From assembly GCF_030463535.1 (NCBI RefSeq), contig NC_132894.1:12607433-12671432 (forward strand): DNA of 64,000 nt, given 5' to 3'. The notes under the pieces were generated by a model. The model ran no database searches, had not been told where the DNA came from, and saw only the letters and a program-made list of their open reading frames with translations. Origin of the DNA: Salminus brasiliensis (Eukaryota; Chordata; Actinopteri; Characiformes; Bryconidae). Shown here in pieces: positions 1 to 29,323 of the stretch; positions within the stretch are counted from its first letter, which is position 1; every line of letters begins with the position of its first letter. The position numbers and the translations under genes were made by a program.

Positions 1-525
1 CACCCAGCCCGACCTGCTGGAAGATTGCCTGCTGAGGTCCCCTCTACCTGCGTCAAACCAGCTGCCACCTACCAATCCGACCATCCGGCCCCCCACCCAC
101 CACCACCCATAGCAGACCAGCGGCTCACCCGCCTACCACTGCTACCTGTTTAGTGACCATGTTAAAACCTAAGAAAATGGACTCGTAACTATCTGCCACT
201 AATAATATCACCACTATTAACTTTCTGTTGTATCTGGTTTAGTCATTTTTATCATTATTGTTTAAATAGTTCAGACCAGAGGAGGATGGGTCGGGTCCCC
301 CTTGTGAGTCTTAGTTCCTCCCAAGGTTTCTTCCTCCAGCTCTGAGGAAGTTTTTTGTCTTGCCACTGTCGCCGTTGGCTTGCTCACTGGGGGTCTTGGA
401 TCCATCATGTCTTACGTTATTTCTTCTTTCTTTGTCTCTGTCTTTTATTAATTACTAATTATGTAAAGCTGCTTTGTGACAGCTCAGGAACACTTTACCT
501 ATATTTGTCAGGCACCCACCATTAA
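1..525. repeat. Dispersed repeat, probably 3' tail of a non-LTR retrotransposon
   Basis: No gene is seen here. From about 270 the text resembles a 3'-tail motif that recurs in teleost genomes, with tcccaaggtttcttcctcc near 318 and aagctgctttgtgacagct near 466. I recognise this as the tail of a dispersed LINE-like family but cannot name the family with certainty. The upstream 200 bases are C-rich and may belong to the same unit. Confidence 0.4.
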
Positions 526-599
526 CAGCTTTTAAAAACACATATTTAGATTTAGAAATGGCTCATTTATTTAAGATATATTTTGGTTCATTTATAATA

Positions 600-1356
600 C
601 ACTATAAAGACAAAAGTATTGGGACACCTGCCTATTCATTGTTTCCTATGTAATCAAGGGTTTTAAAACAGATCTGGCTTTTGTAGGGGTAATCTGTCTC
701 TACTGTCCAGAGAAGAAGGCCTCTACAAGCTACTACATTTTGGATTTGATTGCATTCAGCCAAAAGAGCATTAGTGAGGACAAGATATTGGATAATCACT
801 GCTCCACCTCATCCCCAACACATTCTAAAAGTATTGAATGGGTCACCAACCATCATTCCAGTGATTAAAAAGCATTTATTTTGTGTAGTTTAGTGAAGCT
901 GCTTTTGTTAGAGTAACTGCCTACTGTCCAGGGAAGGCTTTCTACTAGATTTGGAAGCATTACTGTGAGGATTTGTTTGCATTCAGCCACAAGAGCATTA
1001 GAAAGGTCAGGATGTTGGATGATCACCACCCACTTCCTCCCCAACTCTCCCAAATCATCTCAAAAGTATTAAACAGAGCACCAGCATCATTCCAGAGAAC
1101 ACAGTTCCACTGCTCCACAGCTCAATGCTGGGGGGCTTTATACGCCTCTAGCCCGCACCTGGCATTAGGCATGCTGCCAATATGTATGTATAAATGTTTA
1201 TTCGCTCTAGAGAATCCTATTCTATTGGCAATACTTTTCTAAGGGGACAAGACAAGCTGTGTGTGCATTTGCACACCTGTGTCAGCAATGGGTGCAACTT
1301 AAAGTAGCTGAATGCATTCGTTAGAGGGGTGTCCACAAGTATTTGGACGTAAAGTG
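600..1356. mobile_element. Non-autonomous Tc1/mariner-like element, copy A
   Basis: The two ends are imperfect inverted repeats flanked by TA: the left end reads cactataaagacaaaagtat and the right end, reverse-complemented, reads cactttacgtccaaatactt, both followed by a ggacacc-type motif. There is no transposase. The interior contains a diverged tandem duplication: about 690-830 and about 905-1050 both contain 'ctgtcca' followed by a 'tttgattgcattcagcc'-like stretch. Related sequence recurs near 2824, 17828, 41800, 47271 and 52715. Assignment to the Tc1/mariner superfamily rests on the TA flanks only. Confidence 0.65.
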
Positions 1357-1575
1357 TAGTTCCAAGAAAACCTTGCCCAGACATGTTTAGTGTCTAAAAG
1401 TGGCTTCTTTGCTTTTATGAGTCTAACATGGCTGGCAAGTAATGGAACATTGTGCCCAGTCATTAGCACAAATCATTGTACAGCTAACATCTGAAATGTC
1501 TGTAGTTTTGACCATTTGACAGTTTATCATACAGTGCCAGAAACTACACACTAAAGCAAGTATTTCTGGGGTTTC

Positions 1576-1739
1576 TTAACCCCTTAAACAGCCCATGGCC
1601 CTTCAGTGGGCCAAAAGTGTTATTACAAACTTATCAAACTGTTATCAAAGAACAGCCCAATCAGTTTGTACAGAAGTCCCTGTAGTTACTGAGTAATACG
1701 CCTTAGTGTGTAATAAGCCATGGCTTGTTTAGGGGTTAA
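1576..1739. mobile_element. TTAA-flanked MITE, piggyBac-like ends, copy 1
   Basis: A 164-bp element begins TTAACCCCTTAAAC and ends GTTTAGGGGTTAA. The ends form an inverted repeat that continues through a CCATGG on each side. TTAA target sites with CCC/GGG termini are typical of piggyBac-type elements. The interior has no coding potential. Two relatives lie at 29924-30505 and 32019-32113, sharing 'attacaaactt' and 'ccttagtgtgtaata' internally (copy 2) or the TIR (copy 3). Confidence 0.6.
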
Positions 1740-2823
1740 CAACAGAATACAGTTTAAGGCAAGTGTGATATGGTTTAGGTACATAGTTTTGCTGATTATC
1801 TACATTTAAGCAAGGGTAAAATTGTCTGATGGATTTACTTTTTGATCATTTTTATTTTTAATTTCCGTGCAGAGGCACACTTTATCTCTAAGTCTAAATA
1901 TTAATTAGCACACAAAGGTTGTTATTAAAAAAAATAATAAAAATGTTCATTAATCTAAATCATATTCCCTTCATATTTTGATGTCATTACATATAGATAT
2001 AAATAAAATGGAAAATACTTACTTTCTAGAGCTCCAACCACCTAGAGCTCCAACTGCCCTGTGTTGGGGGGATTTAATTATTAATGGTTTCCCTGGACAA
2101 CCATAACAAAATCTCTCCTTACTCTCCTTAATCACTTCTGACCTGCATTTTCTACAATAAACAGTTCCTGTCTCAGTCAGACATGGTGTTATTATTGTCA
2201 GAGGCCATATTATTAGTTTGTCATTTTTAATTTTTCCAATGTCAACAAAACTCTAGGTGGCAGCAGGGCCTGATGGAAAAAGCCCTGACGGAATTGCGTG
2301 CATTCAGCTAGACACTTCCACAATGCACCCTCTAGCCACTGGTGTGTTGTGTGTCCTCTCTTTTTCTGAAAGCTCTATGTGGGGGAAGGGGTGTGTCATA
2401 GGAGGGCCATTGGATTTCAGGAGGGAGGCCTGGTGGCACTTAAGGATGATGAAGCTGAGAAGCTTCTGAATCCTTGTGTTCCGCTTGGGGTCTCTGAGGA
2501 TCTTCAGGTGAGATTGGTGGACCCCTTCCCAGCTCCCATTCACTCACTTTACCTTTGTACACTACTTTCACATGGGGTAAGTGCAACATAGACATTAGCC
2601 TAAGCTCACTAGCTAGTCAAGCTGTTCATCTTTTAAGTTGTGGGAGCTGCTAAAGTGGACCCCCTCACATTCATCAGAACTGGACAATAAGGCTGTCTAG
2701 TGTTTAATAACCAGTATTAAGTTTTAATGACCAATTGTAGATACCTTCAAATGTAATATAACAGCTGAGGTCAGGTTTTTGATCCTTTTGATATACATAT
2801 AATTTAGATAGAGGGTAGATTTC

Positions 2824-2861
2824 AAAAGAAACAATGAATGAGCACTTTTGTCCATATAGTG
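2824..2861. mobile_element. Terminal fragment of the copy-A element family
   Basis: The sequence acttttgtccatatagtgta matches the terminus of the non-autonomous family seen at 600-1356 and 47271-47790. The rest of the element is not recognisable, so this is a truncated relic. Confidence 0.4.
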
Positions 2862-3580
2862 TACATGCACACAGTCATTTCTATGTCCATTAATTATAAA
2901 CTCACTGCCATCAATGCATTTATCACTCATCAAAATAAGTCATGGAATATGATTAAGGATGCAACTAAATCTTTACTGTTGTCTTCTTTTGATGGGCCGC
3001 AGCGAATGATGGTTAAGCTGCAAGACATCATGGTGCATTCTGCCCTTTACTTCTAACAAAGCATCACCAATCCATCTTCCAGACAGCTGGCTCAGGCAGT
3101 GGTGAGGAACTCTCCAGCACAAAGTAGCCCAAGACTATGTGCAACAATGCAAGAACGCAAGACAGAGAGGTTTAGCCATGTACATATAAATGTTGGTAGA
3201 GGTAGAAAATCTTTTCTGCCTTGGGCAGTGAAGTACAGTGTTGCACAACACTGCACAAGCAATGCAAAGCTAAAACAGCTGAGACCTGTAAAGGTCTCCA
3301 TTGGATTAATCAGTGCACCTTTGTATAGTCAGCATTTAAATGTGTTTTTTTTACCTTTTCCTCAGTTAACTAAGGCTACATTTACACAGCAGGTAAAAGT
3401 GGCCCAAATCTGATCTTTTTCAGATGTGCTCTGTCAATGAACAGCAAACACGCTGAATCTGACATTTTCCGTTATGGACCCACAGGAACCGTAATACTGT
3501 GGAGTAAATATACATGCATGGTTCATCTGTATCAGAATAATCTTTAATTAAAGCAAACATGGACACACATTTTTCCACAG
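2862..3580. other. No gene seen; AT-rich spacer left of homer3
   Basis: Short open frames here have no recognisable domains, no splice-site-bounded conservation and overlap each other on both strands. I see no RNA gene or recognisable repeat. Confidence 0.5.
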
Positions 3581-3600
3581 GAGAAGGTAAAGCAGTAACT

Positions 3601-3606
3601 TTTATT
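3601..3606 (-). terminator. homer3: Candidate distal poly(A) signal of homer3
   Basis: TTTATT on the plus strand is AATAAA on the homer3 strand. If used, the 3' UTR is about 1.6 kb. A second AATAAA lies closer to the stop codon at 5010-5015. No transcript data are available to choose between them. Confidence 0.35.
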
Positions 3607-5009
3607 GTGAATTAGTACAAAAATTACAATAACCTGCATGTTAGAAAAATAGCATTTATGCAAAAGCCTTGTAGAGGCCGAAGAGAAACACTGTTTAGGA
3701 AGGAATGATCGTTTGTATTATAAACAGTATCCAAGCTTGCGTAGCTGAGGTTTGTCCAGCAAGAATGACTGGACAATATTAATGCTTAAATTGCTCTGCT
3801 TAGATTGAAACATCAATGATGACATTTTTAGTTTAACAATAGCACCTCATTTACCCTGTTAAACGAAAGCTCCATTTGGGTAGCAAAATTGCTAAATTGG
3901 CAATACAGGCAATATAACGATAGCTGCTTATTAACTGTAGTGGTCAGTAAATTATAGCATACTGTGGCTGCTAAGAGATAGCATAATCCACTCGATAGTG
4001 TCGTACCTAAATGCTGTTGCGATTAGCAGTACCATTGTAAAGTGGCCAGAGTCAGAAATAATCAGACAATAATACTAAAACTAGCCAGTCCAGTTTACAG
4101 GAACACTGTGCTTTCACTCTGAATTGTTTACTGGATTCATTTTACAGACAGCTCTTATAGAGTCATATTCTAATAAAGATCCATCCTCATACAATATAGC
4201 AGCTTCAAATATAATAATGATTAACAGTGATTATATAAATAATTAGTAATGGTAAAAAAAAAAAGATAAGGTCAACAAATGGTTTGGTGTTTTTATGTCT
4301 AGGGTTAGTGTCGTTGCAATACTTCCACAGTAGTTACCTTCATTTCTACTAACTTAATGGCCCTGAATTCCATAAAGAGCCTATAGTTTTCATGTACTTC
4401 ATTAGATTACTAAATGGCAAATTCTTCATTTATCTCTCCTAACAGAATCATGCTAGTGTCACCTAGGTTTATAAGGATTTATGGCGTTTAATATTAGTGA
4501 TGTATATTTTACTAGTCAATGAGATCTTAACTCTCCAGTTCTAATCTAGATTTAATAACTGTGCTTTCAGAGAAAAAAACTACCTAAGTGGACATACGTC
4601 AAACCACAAATACATATACAAAAACAAAACACTAGTTCACAACACCCACAATCTGATCAAAGAAGTAAAGCAGTTCAAGGCTATGCTAGTCTCATCTCTC
4701 GTACCTGTCAAGACAATACTTGTTGCATATTGATCTGTTCCTTTCCTTCCTGTCACTGCAATCTTCAGTCCGTTTTTGCATGTGCTCAGGCGCTGTTATA
4801 AAGAATATCTCGCTGCTTTGCCGTCAGGGTGCTGATGACTGAAGACGCACAGCAAAAAGACAAGCAATGATGGAGAAAAGAAAAACAAAATAAAAAAAAA
4901 AAAAACCTCTGCCCTTGTTCTGAGATGCATATGGTAATACCAAATCTAGAAGGCCAATGTCACCTACCATTAGCTCTGCTTTGGTACATCAAGTACAGGT
5001 TATTTGCCT

Positions 5010-5015
5010 TTTATT
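5010..5015 (-). terminator. homer3: Candidate proximal poly(A) signal of homer3
   Basis: AATAAA in the homer3 orientation about 205 bases after the stop codon. A 15-base C run (5101-5115) lies between the stop and this signal, so a short 3' UTR would carry a G15 tract in the mRNA. Confidence 0.4.
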
Positions 5016-5219
5016 AGGTTATTTGTGAGAGTTTACATCATTTTCTCATAAGCCTAACCTCACATGATTACAATTCTTGCCAAACAAGTTGCACATACAG
5101 CCCCCCCCCCCCCCCATATAAGTTGATGCCTGGTGAAGAGGAATTTAGCAGAGCGTAGGATTGCTCCTCCAAGTGCTGTTCTTGCAAAGATGATATTCAG
5201 CTGTTTCATCCTTTAGCAG

Positions 5220-22165
<16,946 letters not shown>

Positions 22166-22720
22166 TTTCCACGACACTGTGCCCTGACGGACACGGACAC
22201 ACACAGACAGACAGACACCCACAGACACACGAATGTGTCTGAAAGTGTTTCTCACAGGGTTCAAGTTCAGTCCAAACAGTCCGTCAACTTCTTTTCTAGC
22301 CTTTTCCTTTAAGCTACTTGGGTGACAAACAGTCGTCCTGAGCCGCTAAAGGCGGTTGTGGGGTTTGCTCTTCAGCGTTTTGTCCGTTAGGTTCTCTTTG
22401 AGGGCAGCGGGTCTCTCCTTTGTTTGTAGTAGTGTCTCCGTTGAGTCTCGTTCTCCTTCATACATATTCCGGCTGTTCAGCCCAGTGTGAATGGCAGGCC
22501 GGGGTTGTGAGGTTGCAAGCGGAGAAATATGGTCCTTTCGGATAAATTCCGCGGAGTCTTGATCTGGAAATCCTTTAAAACTAGTCCGCACCGCTGAAGC
22601 GGCGTTCACTCACAGTGGAACCGCGCTGCGTGGATTCTGGCAACTTGTGAACGTGTCCCTCCTCCGCCGCCTGCTGGCCGCATCGGGCAGCACACTACAG
22701 TCCGGCGGACGGCTGTGGGC
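22166..22720 (-). promoter_or_regulatory. homer3: homer3 5' UTR and CpG-rich promoter region
   Basis: Upstream of the homer3 ATG the base composition changes sharply to GC- and CpG-rich (for example gcggagtcttg, gcggcgttcac, tccggcggacgg), then reverts to AT-rich beyond about 22760. This is the expected CpG-island promoter of a housekeeping or neuronal gene without a clear TATA box. The start site cannot be fixed from sequence. Confidence 0.6.
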
Positions 22721-23140
22721 TAAAAGCTCGTTAGCTAAAGGCTGGGTTGAGGTGGGTAAACTATGCTCAGGGGAGCATAGTATAGTATAATTGGTAATAA
22801 CCCCAGTACAAATAAAACATAGCATTAAAAGACTTGAATATGCATAAAAAGTATTTAAAAAACGCCTAATTATTTATTTGGAACAATCTATCTTTTAGCA
22901 TATATTATCTATTTTGCCCTAAAATAAAATAATTTGCAATAATTTGCTTCAAAATACAATAAGAAGTTACTTTAATATTAAATTACGAATTTCTAAATTA
23001 ATTTCCTTTCCTATACTCCAGTACGAGGATTATAGTATATAATAGACAAGACAAGACCATTACTAACTCACTATTAGTGTTACACAGGAATTCAGCCTCC
23101 GCCTTTAACCTATCCGGGCTTTGAACACACACATGCATAA
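22721..23140. other. Intergenic AT-rich spacer
   Basis: Nothing recognised between the homer3 promoter and the CA repeat; open frames are short and unsupported. Confidence 0.5.
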
Positions 23141-23146
23141 TAGGGA

Positions 23147-23180
23147 TTACACACACACACACACACACACATACACACAC
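23147..23180. repeat. (CA)n microsatellite
   Basis: An interrupted CA tract immediately adjoining the SINE at 23181-23350. Confidence 0.85.
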
Positions 23181-23350
23181 GTGTCCGGAGTGGTGGGCAG
23201 CCTTTGCTGCAGCACCCCAGGGAGCAGAGTGGGTGCCCAACAGTGCCCAACAGTGCCCAACAGTGCCAGCTTGCCGAGCCCGGTTATCAGACCCACAACC
23301 CTGTGATCAATAGCCTGGTGTTCTAACCGCTGAGCCACCACTGCCCCTAA
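23181..23350 (-). repeat. tRNA-derived SINE, minus orientation
   Basis: On the minus strand the head reads ggctcagcggttagaacacc (box A) followed by ggttgtgggtctgat (box B region), then a body containing three copies of cactgttgggca. The (CA)n on its 3' side would be its variable tail. The tRNA promoter boxes and this layout indicate a SINE. Confidence 0.6.
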
Positions 23351-23799
23351 CGTTAAACAGCAATGAAACTTACAGCTCACATCTGACTACATTACGCTGT
23401 CATTATCACGATCATTTATAAAAATATTTGTCAAAAGAAGTTTGAATAATAAAAAGTTTCCAAGCAAAACCTTCCTGAAGAGCTATATTTTAGTGCTTGG
23501 ATGGTATGAATTATTTAATTTCCAGACAAAATGAATTAATTAAATGCATGAATTAATTAAAGGCATTGTCTGATGTTAAATGTGAGTATAAATAATTAAA
23601 TGTGGCATCATGTACACTGACCAAGCAGTTATATAATCAGTCAATCGTTTATTATTATTACTATCATTATTATTATTATTAATAAATTATTTTTTTATTT
23701 TATTTTAAAGCACTTTTTAAAGATCCAAAGACACTACTGATAGGATGAACTGCAATTGGAAGGAAGAGGTAAATGACAAACCGTATAGATGTGTAAATA

Positions 23800-24500
23800 C
23801 ATGAATAAGAACAGATCAGAGTAAATGACACAAGACATAATAGAATTCAGGATGGAGGGAGTTTGAATAGAGACAGAGTTTGACTGTTGAATTTGTGGTG
23901 GGAGAGAGCTCCAGAGGCATGGACCAAGTGTGGAGGGAAATGAAAGAAGTCCAGTTAAAGAAGGCCTGAGAGTGTGCTTAGGTGTGTTAGGTTGAATAAG
24001 GTCAGGCAGGTAGGGAGGAGCTACATTACTGAGAGCTTTGTAAGTAAGCAGAAAGAGCCAGTGGGTGAGAAGTGGGTGTGGGTGAGAAAACCTGCAGCGG
24101 ATTCTGAACCATCTGAAGTTTATGGACTAATGAAGAGCTAATGCCAGCAAGAAGAGAGTTGCAGGATTCAAGGCGGCTAGAGATGAATGCATGACGACGA
24201 GTTTCAGTCACAAAAAAGTGGGTCAAGTCAAAGGGGTAGAGTCAAGGATGGCCCCCAGATTACGGACCACAGAGAAGGGAGAATGATTTCTGAGAGGCTG
24301 AATTCAAAATTGTCAAGAAGTGGAGTACTTTTGGAATTGGTCTGGAGATAAATCTGTCTGTCTTCTGCATAACAAATAAAGTCAGGATTAAAACATATGC
24401 ATATGATCTGACCAAGGGAGAGTATATAAGTAATATATAATAAAGGTCCAAGCACTGAGCCTTGAGGGACACCCTTGAGTGACAAATTGTTTTACAATCA
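23800..24500 (-). pseudogene. Decayed LINE reverse transcriptase, C-terminal part
   Basis: Reading on the minus strand, GVPQGSVLGPLLY (near 24470-24430) is the conserved reverse-transcriptase block just before the active site. It is followed by ICYAEDRQIYLQTNSK. The catalytic YADD box reads YAED, so one of the two key aspartates is lost. Further down, after a frame change, come RRHAFISSRLESCNSLLAG and LVHKLQMVQN, the thumb-region motif of L2/jockey-type fish LINEs. Frame breaks show it is dead. Confidence 0.75.
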
Positions 24501-25309
24501 CTCAGGTAAGAAGTAAACCAGTCAAGGGGAGAACCAACGACACCCAGCTCATGCAGTCTTGAAAGAAGGAATGGCTCACTGTCTTAGAATCAAGGGGAAA
24601 ATGCGAACTCCAATGGTTTTCAGCACAGTTTACTCAGAATGAGCAGATGTTCTGTAAATCATAACACCTTCAGGTCAACAGAATGGCCACAGGAACTCCG
24701 GTAACCACTCTGTTCAGCTGTTGAGCAAAAATTCTTTTTACATTTAATAATTTATGCTCCACATAAAATGAAACTCCAGAATATATGAAACAAAAATATA
24801 TAGAAAAAACTGTTAATAATAATTTAGCATATGTATTAAATACAGTTTATATTTGGAACTTTTTTGTCTGTACTAGTGTATCAAAACTCAAAAGCAAAAT
24901 GCAGTGATGGATGGAATGTGAACCGTACCTGACCTCCCTTTCAGTGATATGCACAAAAGCCACTGGAGTGTTAATAACTCCCCCTTGTGGACTAGAGGGC
25001 ACATCTCAGTGTTAGCTAGCATAACAGAATTGGCAGTTTGCATCCTCCTTGTTTTGCCTTGCCTTTTAGCAGAAACACACATCCAACACCAAACATGTCT
25101 TAGCTGATCCACTACGTTTGAGGTAAGGAGCCATGGTCTGGACCAGTGTCGCCTTGTTCTTCATTTCTTTCTTTTGATCAGTTTACATTTAATGTAGTGA
25201 TGCAGTGCAGTGAAACTGTGTCCTACAAAACAACAGTAGTGGTTGAGTGTCAATCATGATTGACCACAGATTCCAAGATGATCAGTTCAGACATTGGTGG
25301 TAAGTACAC

Positions 25310-25790
25310 GTTATTTGCCAAGGTCTGGAAGAAGATCCAAACTGTCACCCTCAGCTGAGAGTAATTTTTTTCTGATGGCCAGGAACAACCCAAGAACCAT
25401 CAAGGCACAGGCTTGACATGAACTGGAACTGCTGGAACACCAGTGACACTGTCTACAGTCAAGTGAGTTTTACATCACCGTGTACTGAGAGGCTGCGGTT
25501 CATTAAAGAAGCGTTTATACAAACACATGGACAAAGAAAAAGCGCTCAGGAGAAAAGCGTAATGGTCAGATAAGACAAAGATTGAGTTGTTTGGCGACAA
25601 TGTCCACAGGGGTAAAGGTGAGGCATTAAGGCTGATGACCCTGTACCAACTGTTAAACATGGTGGTGCCAGTGGAACTGGTACATTTCTTAAAAGTCGGT
25701 TCTGTGCCAGGAACTCAGGAAGAAAAATGGTCAAATGTCCAACCAGATCTCTACCAAAAGCATCTGGTCAGGATGTAACCTGCTGAAGGG
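25310..25790 (+). pseudogene. Decayed Tc1-like transposase
   Basis: Fragments in shifting frames match Tc1 transposase: 'gccaaggtctggaagaagat' (helix-turn-helix region), then a frame giving LFGDNVHRGKGEALR near 25590, then LLNMVV around a decayed VKHGG box. No inverted repeats were found. This is a different subfamily from the intact element at 18910-20525. Confidence 0.6.
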
Positions 25791-28100
25791 CATTTAACCA
25801 AAAATTAGGTGACCTGTAGTTGTGTTTGTGTGTTTACATGTGTATGTCATTGCTGTCCTGCAAAAACCTTAATTCTCCATTTTTGCCATTTTTCACCTTT
25901 TCACATAATTTGAACGTGGCCATTGTTTTTTCTATTGTGTCCGAATTTTTTTATTATTATTAATTCATTAATTAACATTAATTTCCATTGAAAGTTAACA
26001 TTTTTTCCTTCTCCTGTAAAGTAACCATTTTGGAGGTACTAGGTTTTTGCATGATGTAATGCATATGCATATTATTAGTGTCGGTGCAGGTCAGATCTCG
26101 TGTTATTTTGGGATCCTTTGGGGTGTTTCGTTTCCTGAAAACATTTTGTTTCAGTTGTTCTTCAGTCAGAGGTCGTTGTTTTGACCACTTCTTGTCCAGC
26201 AGATGTCACTGCGGTGCAATGATTCGAACGTTTTACAAGATTGCATCATTTTCTGAATCATTTGTTTTGTTTGCTTCCATCTGTGAAAAGCTTATGGCAT
26301 CACGACTTGTCACCAGACTATTCTATTTAAAAAGTTCAGTAAAGAGTCTGAACTCTTTTATAATAAAATATATAATATATATAATGTATAATAATATAAA
26401 TACATTTTTACAAAAAAATAACAGTAAAGAACTGGCTGCCGTGTTGCCCACATGCCTTCTAGGGGTTCAATGACTTAAATTACATTTTCCTCAATACTAA
26501 TGTGCAATTAGTGCAATATTTCTCTCTACAGGAAACACCTCCACATGTACACTTTAAAGTGTAGCACAATAGTTTAGGATTGTAGTGTTTCCTTATTCAC
26601 AGATTATAAAATAAAACACATTGGTGGAATGTTCCAAACTATGTCAAGTAAAAACTGAAGAGGTCAAAAGCTCCTGCAAGACTCACAAATCCACACGTCA
26701 TGTAGGTCATTAGCCTAGTTTTCTGTGTTAACACTGAGAATTTAACTTCAACCAAAGCTGAGATATCACTGACTTGTGTTGAACTGTAAAAATGAAGAAT
26801 ACTTAAAATAATAAAATTGACTGTTCATTTACAGCCAAAATGTATTTTATAATGAAGAGCTTTTTTAAAAAGAATAACAGGATAATATTGATGCAAAATG
26901 GCTGTTCTTTTACACAGTGATCTCTTAAACACAAAAAGAAAGTCCATCTCTACACGGATATGATGTTTAATGAGAACTGAAAAGCACAGTAAGTGTGATA
27001 AAGTGTATGAGGTACCTTTGGTTCAGTACGTCTGTGGACTGTATAGGTTTCTGTTTCGACAGACAGACAGTTTGTCAGACAGATAAACTTGCATCAGACA
27101 GATCGTATGAGGAAGAAATGTTTAAATATTGCAAAATATCATCAAAAACAATAAAAATAAATTATAAACATGTCAAACATCAAAACTGACAGACACAAGG
27201 ATTTGCACCATTAAAAAGGAACTAAGGGAGCTGAGTTCACATCTCTTCTTCAAGTGTCATATGAATGTTTTTTTTTACATTACATTACATGGATTTGGGC
27301 AACAGTAGTAAGTTATATAAATAATATACAGTAACAATCTTTTTCTAGAACTTTTTTAGGTTATCTGCTGTGTAATCTGAAAAGCAAGTCATTATAGATT
27401 AATCGAATTATTAATTTATTATTAAAAACTGCATGCAGTCATATTAGCATCATCTACAGCTCTGTTTGTCACTCTGGATATAAAATCTTTTAAATTTTAC
27501 AGCTTCTTGCTAAGTAATTTTGTAGAATTTATTATGAAGTTGCACAGGACCAAAATATTGTCACCTGTCATTTGAAAGATAAGAATCAAGCGTAAATAAA
27601 AGACGGGAGTGTGAGACGTAAAATGTCCTGGCATGGATGCATGTGTTTTTAAACTCAGTCGAGACTTTCTCTTACCAGCCTCTACCTCGCTTACAGCGTA
27701 GAACTGCAAACATAAACCACGACACCAAACTCACGCTACACTCACGTCCAATCAACCCTCCAATCATCTGTTTCCACTTGATTCGTATCTGAATATTGTG
27801 GAAACTATATATCTGATCTGTTGTGAGATAGGATAGGTGCTGACAACCACACACTTCGGTAACCTTCAGTAGGGTAACCTACTAAACTCTGTTCCAGGGT
27901 CAGATTCATATCACAGATTCAGCAGAGTAATTAGGCCTGTCACGATAATTACGTTATTGACTTAGCGTACAGTATAGGGACATGGTTATTTTTGCTGACC
28001 TCAATATTGCTCAGAGTGTTTACATTTTTTATTCTACTTGTCGTTACTCATACCATATCTTCCTTAATCTGTTGTAAACTCCACAAGTACGCATTTGAGA
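25791..28100. other. Intergenic; nothing recognised
   Basis: AT-rich sequence with no supported exon, RNA gene or transposon on either strand. Confidence 0.45.
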
Positions 28101-28109
28101 GTGAGTAAG

Positions 28110-28370
28110 CTCTGACATTTCAGCCCATTTGCTGAGAAGTTCTCAGGTTGGTTCTTAGTACTTGGGTCATTAATAGTTTCACGTTAGGTAAACAATGTGG
28201 GGAGATCTAAAATTGCCGTTTTGGCAAATCATTTCAGCAATGTTGCAGAGCTAGAATAATCTGTGCATGATCTATAATGTGACCCTTTATTTGTCTCTAA
28301 TGTCTCAATGGGGGCAGTGGCGTCCAATTACCATTCACAAACCCACCTGCAGGTCCAGACTCCTAACCCT
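28110..28370. repeat. Local duplication, unit 1
   Basis: Starts agcccatttgctgagaa and contains gtttcacgttaggtaaacaa (28177-28196) and attcacaaacccacctgcag. The same series occurs in the same order at 28920-29220. See unit 2. Confidence 0.7.
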
Positions 28371-28553
28371 TGTTTCAATATTGTAGCCAGTGACAATACA
28401 ACGAACCTAAAAGCTCTTTATTGTTTGTTCTACTTGTTGTCATTACTTATACTATATTTTACTTACTTTGCACTTTTTGTTAAGAAAGGTTCTCAAGTCT
28501 ATTTTAATTTAAAGGTTAACTGAGCCTAAGAGTCTGTTTGATTAAACTGTCTA

Positions 28554-28559
28554 TTTATT
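28554..28559 (-). terminator. il12rb1: Candidate poly(A) signal of il12rb1
   Basis: AATAAA in the gene's orientation 765 bases past the stop codon. It is the nearest hexamer I found. If used, the 3' UTR carries duplication unit 2. Confidence 0.3.
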
Positions 28560-28919
28560 TCCGATATTTAAACATTTTTGTACTCCAATTCCAATGTAGG
28601 AATATTCTCAATAATTTGATGTTTGTTGCTTTTTAAAAAGGTGTAATTGCATTGCTACACTCATAAACTGACAATAATCCAGAAAAGCAGGTATCGTTAC
28701 AGGCCTAATAGTAACCTACTGCAACCTGTTCTTTGGTAAGATAAACTTCTACGTACGTTATTTCATTGTTTTGGCATACCTGGAACCACCAATTCCTTTT
28801 TACCAGCGCAGTGTACATTTAAAATAGCTCCTGAACAACTGAAGAAGATGTTTTGTTCATGAAACCGAACACTTGTGTTAAAAACCGTTACCACAACGGG
28901 GTGTTTGAGACTGAAAGCT

Positions 28920-29220
28920 CTGCCACCTCAGCCCATTTGCTGAGAACTTTTCAGGTCATTTCTTAGAACTTGGGTTATTTCCAGTTTCACGTTAGGTAAA
29001 CAATGTGGGGAGATCTCAAATTGCTGTTTTTGCAAATCATTTCAGCAACGTTGCAGAGCTTATTGTGTCACGACCTAGAATAATCTGTGCATGCTCTACC
29101 TTGTAAAGCTTTTTGCTCATATTTGCTCATGGCTTATTGTCTCTAAAGTCTCATCAGGCACAGTGACGTCTGCTCATCGTCATTCACAAACCCACCTGCA
29201 GGCCCAGACTCCCATCCCAT
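28920..29220. repeat. Local duplication, unit 2
   Basis: A diverged direct copy of 28110-28370, with about 40 extra bases in the middle. Shared landmarks: agcccatttgctgagaa, gtttcacgttaggtaaacaa, tgtggggagatct, aataatctgtgcatg, attcacaaacccacctgcag. It probably lies in the il12rb1 3' UTR. Confidence 0.7.
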
Positions 29221-29323
29221 GTTCTTGCTAAATACCTGAAAGAGTCATTTTTGCATTGTTATGCATGTAGTATAATGTGTCCTGTGTTTTAGAATGAGAA
29301 CGTAAGAGTATTCCGTTAAGGGG

